Source: an uncultured Arenimonas sp.
GTDB taxonomy: Bacteria > Pseudomonadota > Gammaproteobacteria > Xanthomonadales > Xanthomonadaceae
Reading direction: 5' to 3'
DNA: 33,090 nt
NCBI GenBank assembly: GCA_946885815.1
Contig: CAMPHE010000002.1
Coordinates: 1 to 33,090 of the forward strand
This document shows positions 25,607-32,700 of this stretch, piece by piece. The translations under genes and the position numbers were made by a program. Below the pieces are notes generated by a model that saw only the letters and a program-made list of their open reading frames with translations, was not told the DNA's origin and made no database searches. Each line of letters starts with the position of its first letter. The first letter of the stretch is position 1.

Positions 25607-26700
25607 TTCTTTCCGCGTCCCGTCGTGTCCGCGTCCATGGCGTCCCTGAGCGATCCGATCTCGCCGGCGAGCGCTTCGATGCGTTCCCGGAGCGCGTTGA
25701 TCGCGCCGCCGGCGTTGAGCTGCATGTTGTACATCGACAGCAGCACGGTCTGGTTCAGCTCGCTGACGCTCGGCGCGCTGGCCCCTTCGGTCTTCGTGGC
25801 GCGCCGGGCCCTGATCTCCAGCGGCTTGGGCCGGATCCGCGCGTTGATCGCGGCCAGGTCGTCGGCGACGTGGCGGCCGAGCCATGCGACCACCGTGCGG
25901 TCGGGTTCCGGCGGCTCGGCATGGCCGGGATTGGTTTCGAGCAGCTGGCTCGCCAGGCGCTTGCCCTGCGCCTCGTTCCGGCTGATCCGGTTGAACCGGA
26001 GCATCATCTCGATCTCGCTGCCGACCAGGCTGCGGTTGACGTGGCCGGGACGCCGCGTGGCCTGCACGGTCGCCTCCATGCCGAACGCTTCGCGGAGGAA
26101 GGACGCGAAGATGTCGTCGCGCATCGCGTCGTAGTTGAGCAGCTGCACGTGCTCCGCGCCCAGCACCGCGTCCCAGGTGGCGATCGCCTTCGGGAACAGT
26201 TTCGCCACACCCGACCGGCGCACCCAGGCGGCGAATTCCATGTCGAGGGCATGGTTGCGCACGTTCTGCACGTACGCCGACCACAGCCAGTCGTGCCACG
26301 CGCGCAGGAAGAAGACCGCGCGCACCCGGTAACCGAGTTCCCGCGCGCGGACCACGAAATCGCGCAGGCGGTCGGGCTTCGCGCCCTGGAAGAATTCGGA
26401 GGAGACCAGCGCGAACGGCGCCGCGCTGGCCTCGAGCAGTTCGAGCGTGTGGGTCACGATCTCCGGGCGCTGCAGCAGGTTGCACAGGTGCGACCCCAGC
26501 TCGGCGCCGTTGCCCGACGTGACTTCGCCCGCCGAGGCGGCGTCCATCGCGCCCATCGGCGGGTAGTAGATGCCCTGCTCCGCGAGCCACGCGACGTTCT
26601 GCGCGAACGCCACCTGCAGCGCGGACGTGCCGGTCTTCGCGAACCCGGCATGGATGACGAGCGTCCGCCCGCTGTCCTGCGTCGTGGTGTCCTCGCTCAT
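25603..26700 (-). CDS. Sulfotransferase-like protein with C-terminal coiled coil
   Basis: 365 residues. The N-terminal P-loop is IHAGFAKTGTSALQ (16-29) with Lys22, a standard sulfotransferase 5'-phosphosulfate loop. The 3'-phosphate region is FFLRAWHDWLWSAYVQNV (130-147), with the variant RAWHD for RxPxD. LLNYDAMRDD matches the later ExxL-type block only loosely. Residues 310-360 form a helix with regular hydrophobic spacing (LNQTVLLSMYNMQLNAGG, then ALRERIEALAGEIGSLRD), suggesting oligomerisation. It is linked on both sides by four-base overlaps, to the dual glycosyltransferase and to GSCFA copy 2. PAPS dependence is inferred from the P-loop. Confidence 0.82.
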   Translation of the reverse strand: MSEDTTTQDSGRTLVIHAGFAKTGTSALQVAFAQNVAWLAEQGIYYPPMGAMDAASAGEVTSGNGAELGSHLCNLLQRPEIVTHTLELLEASAAPFALVSSEFFQGAKPDRLRDFVVRARELGYRVRAVFFLRAWHDWLWSAYVQNVRNHALDMEFAAWVRRSGVAKLFPKAIATWDAVLGAEHVQLLNYDAMRDDIFASFLREAFGMEATVQATRRPGHVNRSLVGSEIEMMLRFNRISRNEAQGKRLASQLLETNPGHAEPPEPDRTVVAWLGRHVADDLAAINARIRPKPLEIRARRATKTEGASAPSVSELNQTVLLSMYNMQLNAGGAINALRERIEALAGEIGSLRDAMDADTTGRGKK

Positions 26701-29303
26701 CGCCCCCCCAGCGCCTGCGCGACGCGTCGGCCGATGGCCTCGTCGCTGTTGTTCGCGCGCAGGTCCTCGCGCCCCTTCGCGGCGCGCGCGGCGATGGCCG
26801 GATCGCCGGAGAACGCGGCGCGGATCGCGGCGACGGCATCCTCGTGGCTCGGCTCGGCCCACCATTGCCCCTGCGGGTGCGGGTATTCGCCTTCCTGGAC
26901 GCGGATCATCGAGAAGCCGACGGGCAGCCCGTTCGTCTCGTCGCAGAAATCGGTGTTGCCGCCATACGCCGTGGCGATGGCGAGCTTGCCGGCGGCCATG
27001 CACTCGGCGATGTTCAGGCCGAAGCCCTCCGACCGGTGCAGCGAGATGAAGGCGTCCGTCGCCTGCTGCAGCCCCGTCAGTTCGTCCCGGTCGAGGACGC
27101 GGTCGATGACGTGGATGCGCGGGTCGTCGCTGATCCGCTGGAACATCGCGTCGATCTGCTCGCCGCGGTTCAGCCGGCCGTGCATCTTGAGCACGAGGTG
27201 CGGCGTGTCCGACTTCGGGTCCGGGAACGCATCCAGGTACGCGGCGACGGCGGCCTGCGGGTTCTTGCGCTGGAAATAGGAATTCAGGTCGAAGGTCGAC
27301 AGCAGCAGCGGCACGTCGGCAGGCAGCCCGAAATGCGCGCGGTCGAACCGGCTCGCGGCCGGCAGCGGCACCGGGTGCGGCATCACCCGCACCGGCTTCT
27401 CGGTCCGCTGGCGGACGGCGTACGCGACGAACTCGCTCGGCGTCCAGATCTCGTCGACCTGGTCGAACGCGGTGAGCCACGCGTCGGGGAAACCGGCGAG
27501 TTCCCACGCCCAGTAACCGACGCGATGCTTGCCGCGCAGCAGGCGCTCGTCGATCACCTTCGGCAGGTGCACCGTCTGGTCGGCGTTGACGTGCATCACG
27601 GCCACCGCGTACGGCGATGCGCCGTCGGCGAGCCGCAGGCCGCGGGTGTCCACCGCGTCCTCGAAGACGCCGCCGGTGCCGAGCGCGTGGCCCGCATAAG
27701 GAATGCCCGCCGCCTCGATCGCCTTGGCCGCGCGGCGGGCACCCTCGCCGACGCCGGATTCCGTACGCAGGTAACCGAAGAGCGAGATGCCGTGCTCGAG
27801 GTTCGGGTCGCGATAGCGGGCCACCGCGCCGGACACGCGCCGTACCGGCCGGCCGGCGACGACGCCCTGCGCCAGCATCGGCAGGCCCGCACCACCCACC
27901 AGCTGGCGCTTGACCGCCTCCCGCACGCCGCCCGGCAGCCGGCTCCAGAACGGGCGCAGGCGTGGCGCGGCCTGCAGCGCGAACCGCGAAAGCCGCTTGC
28001 GGACGCCGCCCTTGGGCACCGCCGGCGCGGCGCCGCCGCCGCCGTCGGCGCCGCGCGCCGCGCGCGCTGCCTGCAGCGCCGCCTCGACGCGATCGAACAC
28101 CGCCGCCGGAAGTTTGCGGCACTCGCTGCGGCCGGAGCCGACGAACCATTCGGCGAAGCGCCAGCGGTCCTCGGCGACTTCGAGATTGAACGCGAGCTGC
28201 AGGTCGCTGCGCTGCGCCCAGACCTGGTGCATCACCAGCGTGATCGCCGGTTCACCGGGCGCGCCGAGCCCGGGCACCGGCTGCTGGTAGAGACCCAGGT
28301 TCGGCGTGAACACCGCGGCGTAGGGCGTCGCCAGCCCGGGCTGGTGATGGCGGCGGTAGATCAGCCGGAATTCCTTCGGGATCGGCGTGCCGTCGAGGAA
28401 GCGGTCGTAGTGGTACGGAATGCGCGAGAAGCGCGTGCCGTCGAGCCGGTCGTTCGATTCCAGCCGGTCGAGGTATTCGTGCAGCAGTCCCTGCAGCTCG
28501 CCGATGTTGCGCGCGGTGTACCGGTTCTGGTGCTTCGAGAACACGTCGTGGTCGCCGGGGACGACGCCGGAGAAATGGAAGAAGTGCAGCGGCACGCCCC
28601 CCGCCAGCCAGCCGGCGCCGGCGCGCGTCACCGGCCGGTGCATCAGGTTCCAGTAAGCGGCGTTGTAGCCCGGGTGGCGCAGGATCTTCGCCGACTCGAC
28701 CAGGCACGGCGCGAGGTCCATGAACTTCTGGTCGACGAACAGGCCGGCTTCCAGGTCGACGACGCAGTCGCCCTGCAGGTGCTTCGCCCACCACGCGACC
28801 AGCGCGCGTGCGGGCGCGGTATTGGCGAACGCGCCGAAGCCGAGGTTGTAGGCGCCGGTGCGCATGATGCGGATGTCGTCGGGGTCGCCGCCGTCGTCGA
28901 GCGGCGCCGTCGCGTGCGGCGTCAGCACGATGTCGGCGCCGCCGGCGAGCGCGGCTTCGACGTCGACCAGCGGCCGCAGCACGTACAGGTCCGGGTCGAG
29001 GTACACCGCGGCGTCCGCGTGGCGTTCGTCGAAAAGGTACCGGATGCAGAACGGCTTGATCGCCGTGTTGAACTCCATCACGTCGTAGCGGAAGGCCATG
29101 TCGGCGAAGCAGGGGATGCCGATCTCCCTCGCTTCGATGACCTCGAAACCGAGCCGCCCCGCGTCGTACGCCCCGCCGACCTCGTCGGCGAGGAAGAGCA
29201 CGAAGGTGGCCTCGGGGTCCGCGCTGCGCAGCGACGCCGCCAGCGTCCTCGCGTAGGCGAGGTAGTTGCTGGAGCAGATGGAGAAATAGACGGGTTTCGA
29301 CAT
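26697..29303 (-). CDS. Two-domain glycosyltransferase (GT-A + GT4)
   Basis: 868 residues, two transferase units in one chain. Residues 1-265 form a GT-A fold with the metal motif DPD at 103-105 (VYLDPDLYVLR), DQKFMD at 191-196 and HFFHFSG near 240, resembling GT8-like hexosyltransferases. A linker with Gly/Ala-rich stretch (about 411-431) follows. Residues 505-868 are a GT-B GT4 domain with GYLRTESGVGEGARRA at the acceptor side and the EX7E site HRSEGFGLNIAECMAAG (756-772). The protein could add two sugars in succession. No frameshift or stop separates the units. ATG 29303 begins MSKPVYFSIC, fitting the start of the GT-A domain. Confidence 0.9.
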   Translation of the reverse strand: MSKPVYFSICSSNYLAYARTLAASLRSADPEATFVLFLADEVGGAYDAGRLGFEVIEAREIGIPCFADMAFRYDVMEFNTAIKPFCIRYLFDERHADAAVYLDPDLYVLRPLVDVEAALAGGADIVLTPHATAPLDDGGDPDDIRIMRTGAYNLGFGAFANTAPARALVAWWAKHLQGDCVVDLEAGLFVDQKFMDLAPCLVESAKILRHPGYNAAYWNLMHRPVTRAGAGWLAGGVPLHFFHFSGVVPGDHDVFSKHQNRYTARNIGELQGLLHEYLDRLESNDRLDGTRFSRIPYHYDRFLDGTPIPKEFRLIYRRHHQPGLATPYAAVFTPNLGLYQQPVPGLGAPGEPAITLVMHQVWAQRSDLQLAFNLEVAEDRWRFAEWFVGSGRSECRKLPAAVFDRVEAALQAARAARGADGGGGAAPAVPKGGVRKRLSRFALQAAPRLRPFWSRLPGGVREAVKRQLVGGAGLPMLAQGVVAGRPVRRVSGAVARYRDPNLEHGISLFGYLRTESGVGEGARRAAKAIEAAGIPYAGHALGTGGVFEDAVDTRGLRLADGASPYAVAVMHVNADQTVHLPKVIDERLLRGKHRVGYWAWELAGFPDAWLTAFDQVDEIWTPSEFVAYAVRQRTEKPVRVMPHPVPLPAASRFDRAHFGLPADVPLLLSTFDLNSYFQRKNPQAAVAAYLDAFPDPKSDTPHLVLKMHGRLNRGEQIDAMFQRISDDPRIHVIDRVLDRDELTGLQQATDAFISLHRSEGFGLNIAECMAAGKLAIATAYGGNTDFCDETNGLPVGFSMIRVQEGEYPHPQGQWWAEPSHEDAVAAIRAAFSGDPAIAARAAKGREDLRANNSDEAIGRRVAQALGGR

Positions 29304-29329
29304 CGTGTTCGGCAGTCCGTTGCGGTGCG

Positions 29330-29848
29330 TCAGAGCGCCGGCCGGCAAGGCAGCATGCCCTGCGCGTATCCGGTACGCAGATAGTGGTCGGCCGCCGATT
29401 CCGCCTTGCCCGCATCGACGTCGCGGCGGGCGCTGGCGTACGTCCGAAGATACCAGCCCGCGTCGACGCTCGGCCGCATCGGCTGGCGCCCCTCGCTGTA
29501 ACCGGACGCGATGAAATGGTCCATCGGGGAGCGGCCGGCACGCAGCGCCGCCTTCACGTCCGGGTAGCGCTGCAGGTACCAGGTCTCGTCCACCGTCGGC
29601 TCGAACGGAAAGCGGCCCTCGAGGTAACCCGAGCGGCGATAGTGCTCGGTCGCCGAAGCCACCTGGCCGGACTCGATCGCCTCGATCACGTCGGGATACG
29701 CGCGCCGGTACCAGTCCTCGTCCACCGGCGTCGCGTGCATCGCCAGAAACAGCAGGCGGCGCAGGTCGTCGAGCCGGCATTCCACCTTGCCATCGCGCGA
29801 GACGCGAAGGCTGGGCATCAGCTGGGCGATGTGCGGCGGCATGTACAT
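29330..29848 (-). CDS. Small triple-repeat protein of polysaccharide locus
   Basis: 172 residues. After a 42-residue N-terminus it consists of three tandem repeats of 42-44 residues at 43-86, 87-128 and 129-172. The pattern is VDxxWYxxxYPDVxxAxxxG, then xxHYxxxGYxEGRxPxxP. The third copy has lost PDV. The same repeat type, with FDPxxYxxxNPDV, occurs twice in the protein at 22159-23856. No transferase or hydrolase motif is present and there is no signal peptide or membrane segment. ATG 29848 has GAGGG nine bases upstream; that ribosome site overlaps the end of wzt (GAGGGTAA). A binding or scaffold function is likely. Confidence 0.8.
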   Translation of the reverse strand: MYMPPHIAQLMPSLRVSRDGKVECRLDDLRRLLFLAMHATPVDEDWYRRAYPDVIEAIESGQVASATEHYRRSGYLEGRFPFEPTVDETWYLQRYPDVKAALRAGRSPMDHFIASGYSEGRQPMRPSVDAGWYLRTYASARRDVDAGKAESAADHYLRTGYAQGMLPCRPAL

Positions 29849-29854
29849 CGGTCG

Positions 29855-30718
29855 TTACCCTCGGTTTTCCAGCGAGCGTGGGGCGGCGGCGTCGGCGGCC
29901 GGCGCGGGTGTCGGCGCGGCCGGCGCGGCCGGCGCGGCGGCGGCCGCGGCGCGGCCCGGCGGCATCGGGACGCCGATGTGCGCGTGGTACATGCCCTGCA
30001 CGTCCGCGTACGCCCCGGCCGCCACGAGCCCGCCATCGCGCAGGTAGATGGCCTTGTTGCAGATGTGCCTCGACATCTGCGCATTGTGGCTGGCCATCAC
30101 CAGGATGCGGCTGCCGTCCACGCGGCTCATCATCCGCAGCCGCGCCTTCTCGATGAACCCCGCGTCACCGGTGCCGATCCATTCGTCCATCATCAGGATG
30201 TCCGACTGCTGCGCGGTGGTGATCGCGAAGCCCAGCCGCATCCGCTGTCCGGAAGACAGCGTGCGCAACCGGTCGTTGGCCTTGTCCTCCAGTTCGGCGA
30301 ACGCGAGGATTTCCGGCGCGAGCCGGCGCAGTTCCCGCAGCGGCAGGTCCATCGTCGCGCCACGCAGCAGGATGTTTTCCTTGACGGTGGCGTCGCCGTT
30401 GAAACCGAGCGACACGTTCAGGATCGCCTGACGGCTGCCACGGCTGCGGATCGTGCCGGAGGTCGGCTGGTAGGCGCCGACGAGCGCGCGCAGCAGCGTC
30501 GACTTGCCCGCGCCGTTCGCGCCGATGATGGCGACGCGGTCGCCGTCCTTGATCTCGAAGCTCAGGTCGTGGAGCAGATCGCGGTATTCGCGCAGCGGCG
30601 GGTCGAACAGCGCGGTGAAGAAGTTCGTCAGCATCGAGCGCGCCGAACGCTCGCGCTGCACGTACACGGGCACGCGCAGGGACAGGTTCTCGACCGAGAT
30701 GAAGGGTTCGCTGCCCAT
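29855..30718 (-). CDS. wzt: O-antigen/polysaccharide ABC exporter, ATP-binding protein
   Basis: 287-residue ATPase for the Wzm/Wzt-type exporter that moves a lipid-linked polysaccharide across the inner membrane. It has Walker A GANGAGKST (66-74), signature LSSGQ (154-158), Walker B ILMMDE (174-179) and the H-loop His211 (ASHN). The N-terminus with VPVYVQRERS and FTALFDP is typical of polysaccharide exporters. After residue 250 there is only an Ala/Pro-rich tail; the C-terminal beta-sandwich that reads the modified chain end in longer Wzt proteins is missing. The gene starts two bases after the wzm stop. Confidence 0.94.
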   Translation of the reverse strand: MGSEPFISVENLSLRVPVYVQRERSARSMLTNFFTALFDPPLREYRDLLHDLSFEIKDGDRVAIIGANGAGKSTLLRALVGAYQPTSGTIRSRGSRQAILNVSLGFNGDATVKENILLRGATMDLPLRELRRLAPEILAFAELEDKANDRLRTLSSGQRMRLGFAITTAQQSDILMMDEWIGTGDAGFIEKARLRMMSRVDGSRILVMASHNAQMSRHICNKAIYLRDGGLVAAGAYADVQGMYHAHIGVPMPPGRAAAAAAPAAPAAPTPAPAADAAAPRSLENRG

Positions 30719-30720
30719 GG

Positions 30721-31509
30721 TCAGATCCAGATCGGCACGAGCGGTGCGTAGCGGCGGTACGCCCACAGCCACGCGCTGAAACCCAGGACCGTCATGATCC
30801 CGAGGTACTGGTACGTGAACATCTCCACCTCGAGCCCCATGAGCGGGGCGCGAACCAGTTCGACCATGTGATAGACCGGGCTGAAGCGCATCAGCAGGCC
30901 CTGCGCCGTGCCGCGCGGCGACGTGCCGGCATAGAACAGGATCGGCGTGGTGATGAAGAGCAGCATCGTCACGCTGCCCATGAACTCGTGGATGTCGGGA
31001 TAGCGCGCGCCGATCAGCGATGTCAGCCCGGCGACCCAGACCAGCGTGAACATCACCCAGATCAACCCCAGCGCCGCCGGCACGAATCCCGCCGGATCGA
31101 GCACGCCCGCGAACCACGCGACGCCCAGCGCCAGCGGAATCCCGACGACGAAATGGATCACGCTGCTGAGCAGCACCCGGAGGATGTAGTCGGTGAGCCG
31201 CGAATTGCCGTCGAGGATGTAGGCGGCGTGGTTCACCATGACCGACGCGGAATCGTTGACCACGGTGGTGATCAGCCGGAACAGCACGATGCCGATCCCG
31301 AGATGCGCCATGAATTCGCCGGGCTCGTGGTTCGACACCCGCCCGAAGAAGAAGCCGAGGCCGAAGATGTACATGAGCGGCGGGGCCAGCATCCACAGCG
31401 GGCCGATGATCGACCGGCGGTAGCGCGTGATCACGCTCAGCCACGTCGAATACGACCAGAACGCGGGGTGCGCCATGCTGCCCCGCAGGTGTTCCCACAA
31501 CAGGCTCAT
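30721..31509 (-). CDS. wzm: O-antigen/polysaccharide ABC exporter, permease
   Basis: 262-residue membrane protein of the ABC-2 type. About six hydrophobic segments can be seen, including IIGPLWMLAPPLMYIFGLGFFFG, GIGIVLFRLITTVV, LSSVIHFVVGIPLALGVAWF, LGLIWVMFTLVWVAGL, MLLFITTPILFYAG and YLGIMTVLGFSAWLW. The block ITRYRRSIIGPLW near the N-terminus is the family's amphipathic entry helix. The ATG overlaps the metB stop by one base (TGATG). It pairs with the ATPase next to it. Confidence 0.94.
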   Translation of the reverse strand: MSLLWEHLRGSMAHPAFWSYSTWLSVITRYRRSIIGPLWMLAPPLMYIFGLGFFFGRVSNHEPGEFMAHLGIGIVLFRLITTVVNDSASVMVNHAAYILDGNSRLTDYILRVLLSSVIHFVVGIPLALGVAWFAGVLDPAGFVPAALGLIWVMFTLVWVAGLTSLIGARYPDIHEFMGSVTMLLFITTPILFYAGTSPRGTAQGLLMRFSPVYHMVELVRAPLMGLEVEMFTYQYLGIMTVLGFSAWLWAYRRYAPLVPIWI

Positions 31510-32678
31510 CAGCCGGCGCCCCGCAACGCGGCGTCGAGCTCGGCGCGCAGGTCGCCGACGTCCTCGACGCCGACGCTCAGCCGCACCAGCGCGTCGCTGA
31601 TGCCCAGCGCCGCGCGGCGCTCCGCCGGCACCGACGCGTGCGTCATGATCGCCGGATGGTTGACGAGGCTCTCGACGCCCCCGAGCGATTCGGCGCAGGC
31701 GAACAGCTCGGTACGCTCCATGAACCGGCGCGCGGCTTCGAGCCCGCCCTTCAGCACGATGCTGATCATCCCGCCGAACCCGTCCATCTGCCGCTTCGCC
31801 AGCGCGTGCTGCGGATGCGAGGCGAGGCCCGGGTAGATCACCTTTTCGATCGCCGGGTGCGGTTCGAGCCATCGCGCCAGCTGCAGCGCGTTCTCGCAGT
31901 GCGCGCGCATCCGCAGGTGCAGCGTCTTCAGGCCGCGCAGCGCGAGGAAGCTGTCGAACGGGCCCTGCACGCCGCCGACGGCGTTCTGCAGGAAGGTCAT
32001 CTGCTCGGCGAGTCCGGCGTCGTCGCCGACCACGATCATGCCGCCGACCATGTCGCTGTGGCCGTTGAGGTACTTGGTCGCCGAATGCATCACCAGGTGC
32101 GCGCCGTGCTCCAGCGGCCGCTGCAGGATCGGCGAGCTGAAGGTGTTGTCGACCGCGAGCACGATGCCCCGCGCGCGCGCGAATTCCGCGAGCCGGGCGA
32201 TGTCGACGATCTTCAGCATCGGGTTGGTCGGCGTCTCGCACCAGATCATCCGCGTGTTCGGCTTCACCGCCGCGGCGAGGGCGTCCATGTCGCCGAGGTC
32301 GACGAAGTCGAAGTCGAGGCCGGCGCTGCGCCGGCGCACGCGTTCGAACAGGCGGTAGGTGCCGCCGTAGACGTCGTCCATGCAGACCACGTGGCTGCCG
32401 GTGTCGAACATCTCGAGCACCGTCGAGGTCGCCGCGAGGCCCGAGGCGAACGCGTAGCCCTGCGTGCCGCCCTCGAGCGCGGCGACGCAGCGCTCGTACG
32501 CGAAGCGCGTCGGGTTGTGGCTGCGCGAATACTCGAAGCCCTGGTGCACGCCGGGGCTCGACTGCACGTACGTGGACGTCGCGTAGATCGGCGTCATCAC
32601 GGCGCCGGTGCTGGGATCGGGCGACTGGCCGGCGTGGATCGCGCGCGTGCCGAGGCCGTGGGTGCGGGAATCGCTCAT
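31509..32678 (-). CDS. metB: Cystathionine gamma-synthase / gamma-lyase family PLP enzyme
   Basis: 389-residue PLP enzyme of the Cys/Met metabolism family. The cofactor lysine is Lys202 in HSATKYLNGHSD, and the pyridine-contacting Asp177 lies in LAVDNTFSSP. The N-terminal YSRSHNPTR and FASGLAATS blocks are standard. Gamma-synthase (cystathionine from homoserine ester and cysteine) and gamma-lyase (cystathionine to cysteine) cannot be told apart with confidence; a neighbouring cystathionine beta-synthase favours a lyase role in this pair, while Xanthomonas annotation uses metB. AGGA stands seven bases before the ATG. This gene marks the known boundary of the Xanthomonas LPS locus. Confidence 0.92.
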   Translation of the reverse strand: MSDSRTHGLGTRAIHAGQSPDPSTGAVMTPIYATSTYVQSSPGVHQGFEYSRSHNPTRFAYERCVAALEGGTQGYAFASGLAATSTVLEMFDTGSHVVCMDDVYGGTYRLFERVRRRSAGLDFDFVDLGDMDALAAAVKPNTRMIWCETPTNPMLKIVDIARLAEFARARGIVLAVDNTFSSPILQRPLEHGAHLVMHSATKYLNGHSDMVGGMIVVGDDAGLAEQMTFLQNAVGGVQGPFDSFLALRGLKTLHLRMRAHCENALQLARWLEPHPAIEKVIYPGLASHPQHALAKRQMDGFGGMISIVLKGGLEAARRFMERTELFACAESLGGVESLVNHPAIMTHASVPAERRAALGISDALVRLSVGVEDVGDLRAELDAALRGAG

Positions 32679-32700
32679 GGGGCGGTCCTGGAAAGGGGGG

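Noticed and set aside
26697..29303. Two separate glycosyltransferase genes joined by a sequencing error
   Set aside because: The frame is continuous, the linker is coding-like and no start signal precedes the GT4 half, so a genuine fusion is simpler.
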